In this document: piece by piece, positions 10,760-19,937 of the stretch
Numbering within the stretch: position 1 is the stretch's first letter
How the letters are laid out: each line of letters opens with the position of its first letter
Assembly: GCF_017795745.1 (NCBI RefSeq)
Contig: NZ_CP059067.1
Span: 2,790,001 to 2,854,000, forward strand
Source of the DNA: Rhizobacter sp. AJA081-3
Lineage (GTDB): Bacteria; Pseudomonadota; Gammaproteobacteria; Burkholderiales; Burkholderiaceae_C
DNA: 64,000 nucleotides
Reading direction: 5' to 3'
Notes under the pieces: model-generated
Seen by the model: only the letters and a program-made list of their open reading frames with translations
What the model was told of the DNA's origin: nothing
Databases searched by the model: none
Translations under genes and position numbers: made by a program

Positions 10760-11664
10760 GCTGGCTTTCCTTGCTGGGATTGTGTGAAGACGCGGCTGGC
10801 CAGGATGTCCTGCGCGTGCAGCGTGACGAGCTCGTCGCGGCTGAGCGACGTCTCGGCGGAAAACAGCCGCGTGGCGTGGCGCAGGCGGATGCGGTCGAGC
10901 GCGTTGCGGATCGAGCGCGCGTTGGCGAAGTGCGGCTGCTGGCGGCGCAGATGCACGTACTGCTCGAAGGCCGGCACGGCGTCGCTGCCGAAGCGGTAGT
11001 TCAGCTTGCCGAGCATCAGCTGGGCGATCTGCATCAGCTCGGCTTCCGAGTAGTCGGGGAAGTCGATGTGGTGCGCGATGCGCGAGGCCATGCCGGGGTT
11101 GCTGGAAAAGAACGTATCCATGCGGTCCTTGTACCCCGCCAGGATCACGACCAGGTCATCGCGGTTGTTTTCCATGACCTGCATCAGGATCTCGATCGCC
11201 TCCTGCCCGTAGTCGCGCTCGTTCTCCGGGCGGTACAGGTAGTAGGCCTCGTCGATGAACAGCACGCCGCCCATCGCCTTCTTGATGATCTCCTTGGTCT
11301 TCGGCGCGGTGTGGCCGATGAACTGGCCGACGAGGTCGTCGCGCGTCACCGCCACCATGTGGCCCTTGCGCACGTAGCCGAGCTGCTTGAGCACCTCGGC
11401 CATGCGCAGTGCCACCGTGGTCTTGCCGGTGCCGGGGTTGCCGGTGAAGCACATGTGCAGCGTCGGCGGCTGCGACTGCAGCCCCTGCTCGGCGCGCAGC
11501 TTGTCGATCAGCAGCAGTGCCGCGATGTCGCGGATGCGGTCCTTCACCGGCGCCAGGCCGATCAGCTCGGCGTCGAGCTGGTCGAGCAGCGCTTTCACGC
11601 CCGAGGATTCGAACAGCGCTCGTGGCGCGGTCGAAGCGGGTGCGGCGGGGGAGGAGGCGTCCAT
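10756..11664 (-). CDS. cbbX: CbbX, red-type RuBisCO activase (AAA+)
   Basis: This AAA+ ATPase (302 residues from the ATG at 11664) remodels inhibited red-type RuBisCO by pulling on the C-terminus of the large subunit. Walker [10 protein letters not shown], Walker [12 protein letters not shown] and the pore-loop region [15 protein letters not shown] are present. A GTG at 11679 would add five residues (MPRRA); neither start has a good ribosome site. It begins just downstream of cbbS, and its presence agrees with the red-type (form IC) CbbL and CbbS here. Confidence 0.95.
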   Translation of the reverse strand: MDASSPAAPASTAPRALFESSGVKALLDQLDAELIGLAPVKDRIRDIAALLLIDKLRAEQGLQSQPPTLHMCFTGNPGTGKTTVALRMAEVLKQLGYVRKGHMVAVTRDDLVGQFIGHTAPKTKEIIKKAMGGVLFIDEAYYLYRPENERDYGQEAIEILMQVMENNRDDLVVILAGYKDRMDTFFSSNPGMASRIAHHIDFPDYSEAELMQIAQLMLGKLNYRFGSDAVPAFEQYVHLRRQQPHFANARSIRNALDRIRLRHATRLFSAETSLSRDELVTLHAQDILASRVFTQSQQGKPA

Positions 11665-11689
11665 GGCGCGGCGTGGCACTGCGGGCCGA

Positions 11690-12109
11690 TCAGTAGCGGG
11701 CGCCTTCGGGCTTCGCCTGCACGGCGTAGCTCTCGATGCTGTAGCGGATGGTGCGGCCGGGCTCCTCGGAGCGGATCAGCCGGAAGCCGGGCTCGTTGGT
11801 CGGCCGGTTGACGATGAAGGACATCACCACCGATTCCGTGCCGTGCGTCGAGTCGAAGGCCGTGACGCGGATGTACTGCTGCGGGAAGGTCTTGCGGCAG
11901 GCGTTGATCTCCATGAGGATGCCGGCGGCGTCCTTGATGTCGAACATCGGGTTGCCGTACATCTCCCAGAAGGTGTTGCGCGGGTGCGGGTCGTCGGTGT
12001 ACTCGATGCCCAGCGCCCAGCCCTTGCCGAGGCAGTAGTCGAGCTGCTTGGTGATCTGCGCGTCCGTCAGGTCGGGCAGGAAGGAGAAGGTGCCTTGGGT
12101 GATTCGCAT
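11690..12109 (-). CDS. cbbS: RuBisCO small subunit, red-type
   Basis: This 139-residue small subunit starts [16 protein letters not shown], the N-terminus of form IC/ID proteins. Its C-terminal part (from about residue 108, ending [10 protein letters not shown]) is the red-type extension that forms a beta-hairpin in the central pore of the L8S8 complex. AAGGAG in the leader, 11 bp after the cbbL stop, supplies the ribosome site. It is co-transcribed with cbbL. Confidence 0.96.
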   Translation of the reverse strand: MRITQGTFSFLPDLTDAQITKQLDYCLGKGWALGIEYTDDPHPRNTFWEMYGNPMFDIKDAAGILMEINACRKTFPQQYIRVTAFDSTHGTESVVMSFIVNRPTNEPGFRLIRSEEPGRTIRYSIESYAVQAKPEGARY

Positions 12110-12120
12110 GAAGAAGCTCC

Positions 12121-13683
<1,563 letters not shown>

Positions 13684-13691
13684 ATCACGCC

Positions 13692-14678
13692 ATGCCGCTG
13701 ACCAAGAACGCCACCTTCCGCCAGCTCGCCACCTTCCACGCCGTGGCGCGCCTGGGCAGCGTGTCGGCGGCGGCCGACGAGCTGCACCTCACGCAGCCGG
13801 CGGTGTCGATCCAGATCGCGGCACTGGAGGAGTCGGCCCGCTCGCAGCTGCTTCAGCGCACCGGCCGCGGCATCCGCCTCACCGAGGCCGGCGAGCTGCT
13901 CGACGGCTACGCGCGGCGCATCCTCGAACTCTGGCGCGAGGCCGGCGAGGAGATGGCCACGCTGCAGGGCGTGTTCTCCGGCACGCTGCGCGTGGGCGCA
14001 ATCACCACCGCCGAATACCTGCTGCCGCCGATGCTGGTGACCTTCGCCAACGAACACCCGCAGGTGAAGGTCAAGCTGCAGGTGGGCAACCGCGACGAGA
14101 TCGTGCAGATGCTCGCCTCGCAGGAGATCGACCTGGCCATCATGGGCCGCCCGCCCGCCGAGCTGAAGACCGACTCGACGCCCTTCGCCAAGCACCCGAT
14201 GGCCTTTCTCGCCTCGCCGAACCACCCGCTGATGGCCGGCCCGCGGGCGACCATGGCGATGCTCTCCAACGAGCGCATCCTGGTGCGCGAGCGCGGCTCG
14301 GGAACGCGCTCGACCATCGAGCGCCTGTTCAAGGACGCCGGGCTGCCGCTGCGCATCGGCTCCGAGCTGTCGAGCAATGAGGCGATCAAGCACATGTGCG
14401 CCGCCGGCTTCGGCGTGGCCTTCCTGTCGATGCACACCTGCGTGCTGGAGATGCGCGCCGGCGTGTTGGCGCTGCTGCCGATGGAGCACAACCCGATCGA
14501 GCGCGACTGGCACGTCATGCACCTGGCCTCGCGCCAGCTGCCGCAGGTGGCGCTGGCCTTCGAGAAGTTCCTGAGCACGCGCGGCCAGGCCGAGATCGCG
14601 CGGCAGCTCGGCCCGGCACCTGCCAAGCCGGCCCCACCCCGCCCGAGGAAGACCCGACGGGCCGCCGTGCGCGCCTGA
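13692..14678 (+). CDS. cbbR: LysR-type regulator CbbR
   Basis: This 328-residue regulator has an N-terminal winged helix-turn-helix (RQLATFHAVARLGSVSAAAD, then LTQPAVSIQIAALE) and a C-terminal effector domain of the periplasmic-binding fold. Divergent placement directly before cbbL is the standard arrangement of CbbR, which activates cbb genes in response to metabolites such as phosphoenolpyruvate or RuBP in relatives. The basic tail (PRPRKTRRAAVRA) looks lineage-specific. Confidence 0.93.
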   Translation: MPLTKNATFRQLATFHAVARLGSVSAAADELHLTQPAVSIQIAALEESARSQLLQRTGRGIRLTEAGELLDGYARRILELWREAGEEMATLQGVFSGTLRVGAITTAEYLLPPMLVTFANEHPQVKVKLQVGNRDEIVQMLASQEIDLAIMGRPPAELKTDSTPFAKHPMAFLASPNHPLMAGPRATMAMLSNERILVRERGSGTRSTIERLFKDAGLPLRIGSELSSNEAIKHMCAAGFGVAFLSMHTCVLEMRAGVLALLPMEHNPIERDWHVMHLASRQLPQVALAFEKFLSTRGQAEIARQLGPAPAKPAPPRPRKTRRAAVRA

Positions 14679-14724
14679 AGGCAGAATCGACGCACACGAA
14701 GGGCCGTCGCCGGCCCGGCGCGTC

Positions 14725-15708
14725 ATGCAGTACCACCCGCCGTCCCACCCGCTGTCGCACCACGAGATCCTCGGCCTGGCCGCGCCCTTTGCGCGGCGTG
14801 GCCGTCACGTGGACTTGCCCGCCAGCCAGCGCCTCGAGCGGCGCCTCGCGTTCAAGGAAGTGCCGGGGCCGGACGGCCTGCAGGAAGGGCTGAGGCTGGA
14901 GAACCCCGCCAGCGGGCGCTACCTGCTCACCCGCACGCTGACGCGGCCCGACGGGTTGCAGGTGGAGTTGCAGACCGCCGGAGCCGACCCGGCCGTGCTG
15001 CTGGCGCGGCTGGACACTGTGGCGCCCACCTCGCAATGGCACACCGGCCCGGGCTTCGTGCTGGCCATCGGCATGCGACTGGAGCCTGCGGGCACGTCGG
15101 CCGCAGCCGATGCGCCGCTGCGCACGCTGGCGACGAAGCTCGAACTGCACTGCGACGCGCTGCGGCTGCGCCTGCAGGTGCCGGTGACACCGGGCATCCC
15201 GGCCGAGGTCGAGCTCGAGGCGCCGCTGGGCGACGTGCACGAGCTGCCCGAGGACCTGCTCGCCGTGCTCGGCCAGGGCTGGTCGAGCCTGTGGCGCGTG
15301 GGCCCGGGCTGGCGCGGCAGCTTCCGCCTGCCGCGGCGCGAGCCGGCGCGCAGCGAACATGCCCGGCGCCAGATGGAGCGCGCTGCCGCGCACTTGGCGG
15401 CCACGCTGGCCGAGCCGCCGGCGCAGTTCCATGCCCGCCTCGCTTCGCAACGCTGGAAGGTGGCCGTGCGCCGCTGCGTGCCGCTGCTGACCGTCGCCGC
15501 GCTGATCGGCGCCTCGCTGGCCGTGCCGAGCTTCGAGATCGCCCAGAACTCTGTGTTCCGCATGCTCCTCTTCAACGCCCCGCCGCTGCTGCTGGCGCTG
15601 GGCCTGTGCCTGCAGGAGCTGCCGCGCTTCGAGCTGCCGCGGCGGCCCCGCCCGTCCACCGCCGCGTCGTGGCGCAGTGCCGCGGCCGCCATCCAACCGC
15701 CAGGGTGA
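14725..15708 (+). CDS. Membrane-anchored protein of unknown function (cassette paralogue A)
   Basis: This 327-residue protein matches no family I know. The N-terminal part (HHEILGLAAPFARRGRHVDLPAS) and the C-terminal part are clearly paralogous to the protein at 18129-19091. Both end with two hydrophobic segments (about residues 253-270 and 278-300) followed by QELPRFELP and a proline-rich tail, so both should sit in the membrane with a large N-terminal cytoplasmic domain. It is separated by three bp from the ATPase gene downstream, which implies one operon. Confidence 0.65.
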   Translation: MQYHPPSHPLSHHEILGLAAPFARRGRHVDLPASQRLERRLAFKEVPGPDGLQEGLRLENPASGRYLLTRTLTRPDGLQVELQTAGADPAVLLARLDTVAPTSQWHTGPGFVLAIGMRLEPAGTSAAADAPLRTLATKLELHCDALRLRLQVPVTPGIPAEVELEAPLGDVHELPEDLLAVLGQGWSSLWRVGPGWRGSFRLPRREPARSEHARRQMERAAAHLAATLAEPPAQFHARLASQRWKVAVRRCVPLLTVAALIGASLAVPSFEIAQNSVFRMLLFNAPPLLLALGLCLQELPRFELPRRPRPSTAASWRSAAAAIQPPG

Positions 15709-15711
15709 ACG

Positions 15712-16821
15712 ATGCTCGGCAACCCGATGAACATCCCGCCGATCTCGATCGCCGCTGCGAAGGCGGCGCTGATCGAGCAGTACGCCGACGCCACGCTGCG
15801 CCGCCGCGCCACCATGCTGTGGGGCACGCGCGGCGTGGGCAAGTCGTCGGTGGTGCGGCAGGTGGCCGAGCATTTCAAGGTGCCGCTGGTCGACCTGCGC
15901 CTGACCACCATCGAGCCGGTGGACTTGCGCGGCGCGATCTTCGCCGACGACCGGCAGGCCAAGACGGTGTGGTTCCCGCCGGAGTTCCTGCCCACGGCGG
16001 ACATGCCGGCCGGCATCCTCTTCCTCGACGAGCTCACCGCCGCCGACCAGCGGCTGCAGATCTCGGCCTACTCGCTGATCCTCGACCGCCGCGTCGGCAA
16101 CTACCGGCTGCCCGACGGCTGGCAGGTGGTCGCCGCGGGCAACGCGAGCTTTCACGGCGCGGTGAGCCACGACATGGGCACGGCGCTGGCCGACCGCATG
16201 TTCCACTTCAACGTGCAGACGGTGATCGACGCCTTCCTCGCGCATGCGATGGCGATGGACTTCGCGCCCGAGGTGATGGCCTACCTGAAGGTGCGCCCCG
16301 ACAAGCTCGACGACACGCAGGCGCAGCTCGCCAACGACCACCTGATCGGCGCCAGCCCGCGCGGCTGGGAAGACATCTCCAACGTGCTGCGCTCGGGGCT
16401 GTCGGAATCGGCGAAGCGTGTCTTCGTGCAAGGGCGCATTGGTGCGGCCAACGCGGCCGAGTTCTTCGGCGTGCTGCGCGAGTTGCAGGCCGCCGTCGAC
16501 GTGGTGAAACTGCTCGCCGCGAAGGCCGGCGCTGAGACGGCGGCGCTGCTGCCGCGCACGCTCGACGGCCTGTACGGCATGGTCTACGGCCTGCTCGCCG
16601 CCAGCCGCGACGGCGAAACGCTGGCACGCGCGCTGGAGATCGTCGAACAGCTGCCCGACGTCGGCAGTGCAGCCGGCCTGCCGGTGCGCGAGGGGCAGAC
16701 GCTGGCGATGGAGCTGCTGATGCAGCGCGCGCTGGAGAGCGGCCTGGAGACGGCCATCCTCGACAGCGCCTCGTACCGCCGCTACGCCGAGCGCCGGCGT
16801 GCCGAGGGGCTCGATGGCTGA
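15712..16821 (+). CDS. AAA ATPase of the MoxR type
   Basis: This 369-residue ATPase has Walker A GTRGVGKSS (residues 38-46) and Walker B ILFLDELTAAD, with sensor-region features of MoxR-like AAA proteins. These ATPases usually work with a VWA-domain partner in chaperone-like maturation or metal insertion. The next gene, overlapping its stop by eight nt, encodes such a VWA protein, so they very probably form a pair. A second Met (MNIPPIS, 15727) is a possible start. The substrate is unknown. Confidence 0.85.
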   Translation: MLGNPMNIPPISIAAAKAALIEQYADATLRRRATMLWGTRGVGKSSVVRQVAEHFKVPLVDLRLTTIEPVDLRGAIFADDRQAKTVWFPPEFLPTADMPAGILFLDELTAADQRLQISAYSLILDRRVGNYRLPDGWQVVAAGNASFHGAVSHDMGTALADRMFHFNVQTVIDAFLAHAMAMDFAPEVMAYLKVRPDKLDDTQAQLANDHLIGASPRGWEDISNVLRSGLSESAKRVFVQGRIGAANAAEFFGVLRELQAAVDVVKLLAAKAGAETAALLPRTLDGLYGMVYGLLAASRDGETLARALEIVEQLPDVGSAAGLPVREGQTLAMELLMQRALESGLETAILDSASYRRYAERRRAEGLDG

Positions 16822-18118
16822 GGCCTTCGGCCACCGCGGCACGCGCGCCGTGCAGCGCATGGTGGAGTACGCGCCGTCCACCGGCGGCCTGGCGCTGTGG
16901 GTGCGGCATCACGACCTGCCCGACGACGCGGCACGCAGCGATGCGGGCAACGAATCGCCGCTGATCGCCACCGACGGCCTGACGATCTTCTATGCCCGCG
17001 GCTTCGAGGCGCTGCCGCTGGACGAGCAGGTCGGCTGGGTGGCGCACGAGGTGCTGCACATCTCACTGCGCCACACGCAGCGTTTCGTCGAGCTGCAGCA
17101 ACTGATCGGCACGGTGGACCTGGCCCTGTTCAACCGCTGCGCCGACGCGATCGTCAACAGCACGCTCTCGCACCTGAGCTGGCTCGAGCTGCCCGAGGGC
17201 GCCGTGCAGCTCGATACCTTGCTGCGCGCCGCACTGGAGGTGGAGCAGCCGGTCGAGGCTTCGCTGCTCGAATGGGACGTGGAGCGCCTGTACCGGGCGC
17301 TCGTCGAACGCAGCCGGGCGGGATCTGCCCGAGGTGCGCGACCCGAGCGCGGCCGGCGCGGCGCCGCGGACGAGCGCACGCCGGCCGAGAGGGCTCGTGC
17401 CATGGGCCGCGACGAACATGCCGACCTGCGACCCGCGCCTTCGCAGCAGCAGGCGCCGGAGCAGGAGGCGCAGGCCGCACGCGAATGGGCCGAGCGCATC
17501 ACGCGGGCGCACGCCGGCGACGGCGCGCACTCGATGCTGCGCACGCTGATCGCCGACCTGCCGCGCGTGCGCACGCCCTGGGAACAGGTGCTGCGCACGC
17601 AGCTCGCGCGTTGCCTGACGCCGCAGCCGGAGCTGTCGTGGTCGCGGCCCTCGCGCTCCTACCTCGCCAACCAGGGCCGCATCGGCTCGCACCGGCGCAT
17701 GCCCTTCGAGCCGGGCGTCGGTCCGACGAAGTCGGCGCCGCGGCTGGTGGTCATCGTCGACGTGTCGGGCTCGATCGACGAGGCGCTGATGGAACGCTTC
17801 GCACGCGAGATCGAGGCCATCACGCGGCGCCTGCATGCCGCGCTGACGCTGGTGATCGGCGACGAGCGGGTGCAAAGCGTGCAGCGCTTCGAGCCGGGCC
17901 GCGGCACGCTGGGCGAGATCGCCTTCCAGGGCGGCGGCGGCACCGACTTCACGCCGATGCTCGAGGAGGCCGACGCACACGACCCCGACATCACCGTCGT
18001 GCTCACCGACCTCGACGGCCCGGCGCGACACCGGCCGCGCGCGCCAGTGCTGTGGGCCGTGCCGGAGGCGTGCGCACGCGCCGAGCCGCCGTTCGGGCGC
18101 AAGCTGGTGCTGGCCTGA
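16814..18118 (+). CDS. Metallopeptidase-like/VWA-like protein partnered with the AAA ATPase
   Basis: The 434-residue product has an N-terminal domain with a zinc-peptidase HExxH motif (HEVLH, residues 78-82, in QVGWVAHEVLHISLRH). A charged, probably flexible linker (about 165-225) follows, then a VWA-like domain with the metal-ion site DVSGSID and a GGGGTDF loop. This is the architecture of putative metallopeptidases of the DUF2201/COG3864 type. The ATG at 16814 overlaps the ATPase stop; a GTG at 16799 would add five residues. Whether the peptidase site is active is untested. Confidence 0.82.
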   Translation: MAEAFGHRGTRAVQRMVEYAPSTGGLALWVRHHDLPDDAARSDAGNESPLIATDGLTIFYARGFEALPLDEQVGWVAHEVLHISLRHTQRFVELQQLIGTVDLALFNRCADAIVNSTLSHLSWLELPEGAVQLDTLLRAALEVEQPVEASLLEWDVERLYRALVERSRAGSARGARPERGRRGAADERTPAERARAMGRDEHADLRPAPSQQQAPEQEAQAAREWAERITRAHAGDGAHSMLRTLIADLPRVRTPWEQVLRTQLARCLTPQPELSWSRPSRSYLANQGRIGSHRRMPFEPGVGPTKSAPRLVVIVDVSGSIDEALMERFAREIEAITRRLHAALTLVIGDERVQSVQRFEPGRGTLGEIAFQGGGGTDFTPMLEEADAHDPDITVVLTDLDGPARHRPRAPVLWAVPEACARAEPPFGRKLVLA

Positions 18119-18128
18119 GTCGCAACGC

Positions 18129-19091
18129 ATGAATGCCCCACCGCTGACGCACCACGACATCCTCGCGCTGGCCGAGCCCTTCGCGCGGCGCGGGCGGCGC
18201 GTCGACCTCGCGGCGAGCGACCGCATCGCGCGGCGCGTCGTGTTCCAGGAAATACAGCGCGGCGCACTGCGCGAGGCCCTGCAGCTCGAGGACCTGGGCA
18301 CCGGCACGCGCCAACTCACGCGCACCCTCACCCATCCCGGCGGACTGCAGGCCACGCTGGAGGCGATGGGGCCGTCGCCGCAGGAACTGGTCGACCGCAT
18401 CGAGGCGGTGGCGCCGGACTCGCAGTTCAGCGAGGGCGAGGGTTTCGTCGTCGCGCGCAGCTACAGCGTCTCGGGTGTCGCGCAGGTGCTGCGGCTGGGG
18501 CAGGTGCAGGTCGATGGGCTGAAGCTGGCGATGACCGTCTCGCCGGTGAGCGGCGTGTCGGCCGACATCGTGCTCACCGCGACGGGCGAGCATGCGCTCG
18601 CCCTGCCCGAGGACACGCTGGCCGTGCTGGGCTGGGATTGGGCGCGGCTGATCCGCCAGAAAGACGGCTGGAAGAGCAAGCTGCGCCTGCGTGGCCGGCC
18701 GGACAAGCGCACGCGCACGGCCGAACAGGCGCTGCAGCGCGCCGCGGCGCACCTGTCGCTCACGCTCGCCGAACCGCCGGCGCGCTACCACGAGCGCCAC
18801 CTGCGCTCGCGCTACGGCGTCGTGCTTCGCCGTGCCATTCCGCTGCTCACGCCGATCGCCCTGGTGATCACGGTGCTGTCGCTGCCGCGCTTCGATGTCG
18901 AGTCCAGCCCGCTGTGGTGGCTGATGTACCACGTGCCCACGGTGCTGATCGCGCTGAGCTTCCTGCTGCAGGAGCTGCCGCAGTTCGAGATCCCGCCCTG
19001 GCCGCGGCCACGCAGGGGTTCGTCGTGGCGGGTGCCGAGCGAAGCTAGTGGCGCGGCCGGTCGATCGCCGGGTCGCGCGGCGGCACGGTGA
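18129..19091 (+). CDS. Membrane-anchored protein of unknown function (cassette paralogue B)
   Basis: This 320-residue protein is a paralogue of the one at 14725-15708. They share the start pattern (L)(T/S)HH(D/E)IL.LA.PFARRGR.VDL, the LTRTLT.P.GLQ segment, and a C-terminal pair of hydrophobic helices ending QELPQFEIP. It lies 10 bp after the VWA gene, closing the four-gene cassette. Its last 47 bp overlap the 3' end of the convergent gene on the other strand. The function is unknown; a membrane platform for the ATPase/VWA pair is a reasonable guess. Confidence 0.65.
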   Translation: MNAPPLTHHDILALAEPFARRGRRVDLAASDRIARRVVFQEIQRGALREALQLEDLGTGTRQLTRTLTHPGGLQATLEAMGPSPQELVDRIEAVAPDSQFSEGEGFVVARSYSVSGVAQVLRLGQVQVDGLKLAMTVSPVSGVSADIVLTATGEHALALPEDTLAVLGWDWARLIRQKDGWKSKLRLRGRPDKRTRTAEQALQRAAAHLSLTLAEPPARYHERHLRSRYGVVLRRAIPLLTPIALVITVLSLPRFDVESSPLWWLMYHVPTVLIALSFLLQELPQFEIPPWPRPRRGSSWRVPSEASGAAGRSPGRAAAR

Positions 19092-19785
19092 ACGCGCGCG
19101 AGATGATCAGGCCCGACTGCAGGTACAGGGCATTGAGCAGCCGCCGCACGCGGGACGGCTGCAGCACCGTCCAGCTGGCCAGTTCGTCGAGCGAGGCCGG
19201 GCTGCCCTGCAGGTGCTGCAGCAGCGGCATGTCGCACTTCTCGATCGGCAGGCCGCGCGTGGCCACGCCGGCCGCGAGGCGGTAGCGCACCGAGCCGGCG
19301 ATTTCGGGCAGCAACTCGCTGCGCGCACCATTCAGCGCCAGCAGCCACAGCAGCGGCGCGAGCGCTCCGAAGTTCAGCGAGCTGCTGCGCGAGCCATCGG
19401 GCGCGAACGGCGCCAGCAGTGCCTCGGGCTCGACGTGCACGAGGCGCAGGCGGGCGAGCTCGAAGCTCGGCAGCAGGCACAGGTTCTCCGGGCAATGGAA
19501 CAGCTGGTCGCGCGGAAACACCGACAGGCGCAGCACATTGCGGCCGTGCTGCAGGTGCAAGGCCAGCGGCCGGGCGTGGCGCACGCAGGCGGCAAGCACG
19601 GGCAGCAGCTCGGTGCCGCCGGGTTCGTCGGCGAAGCGCTTCAGGTCGGACAGCAGCGACGGGCTCAGCGTGGTCGTGTAGGTGCTCGGCTGCAGCTCGT
19701 CCGCTTCACCGTCGAAGATCGTGCTGGCCACGTCGGTGGGCCGGAACTGGGTGGTGTCGCTGAAGGGAACGGTGGGGTTGTCCAT
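19045..19785 (-). CDS. Hypothetical protein (246 aa), convergent to the cassette
   Basis: The product, from the ATG at 19785 (MDNPTVPFSDTTQF), has no signal peptide or membrane helix. A central region rich in Leu and Arg (SLLSDLKRFADEP, FPRDQLFHCPENL) precedes a C-terminal half that resembles a winged-helix: SPASLDELASWTVLQPSRVRRLLNALYLQSG. That pattern suggests regulation or DNA binding, but I do not recognise the family. The frame stays open to 19887, which would add 34 residues with no better start. Confidence 0.6.
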   Translation of the reverse strand: MDNPTVPFSDTTQFRPTDVASTIFDGEADELQPSTYTTTLSPSLLSDLKRFADEPGGTELLPVLAACVRHARPLALHLQHGRNVLRLSVFPRDQLFHCPENLCLLPSFELARLRLVHVEPEALLAPFAPDGSRSSSLNFGALAPLLWLLALNGARSELLPEIAGSVRYRLAAGVATRGLPIEKCDMPLLQHLQGSPASLDELASWTVLQPSRVRRLLNALYLQSGLIISRAFTVPPRDPAIDRPRH

Positions 19786-19902
19786 GCGGGTCTCGCGCAG
19801 TGCGTCGGCCCGGGGCACGACTGACCTCGCAAGCCTAAGGGACGCCGGCACCGGCCCGGCCGGCGCAATTGCATCCGGCCGTTTCACGCGGCGGCGGCAT
19901 GC

Positions 19903-19922
19903 CGCGGGCAGTCATGCCCGCG
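19903..19922. repeat. 8-bp stem-loop downstream of the GGDEF-EAL gene
   Basis: CGCGGGCA and TGCCCGCG flank the tetraloop GTCA perfectly. It lies 15 bp beyond the stop of the gene ending at 19938, in the gap before the convergent-reading upstream part of the unknown gene. No T-run follows on the minus strand, so it may be only a weak or Rho-assisted terminator. Confidence 0.35.
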
Positions 19923-19937
19923 CGGGAATCATTGGTT

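Noticed and set aside
14515-16881. A 788-codon open frame on the minus strand across cbbR and the ATPase gene
   Set aside because: The plus-strand genes here have clear Walker motifs and LysR domains; the minus frame has only shadow composition.
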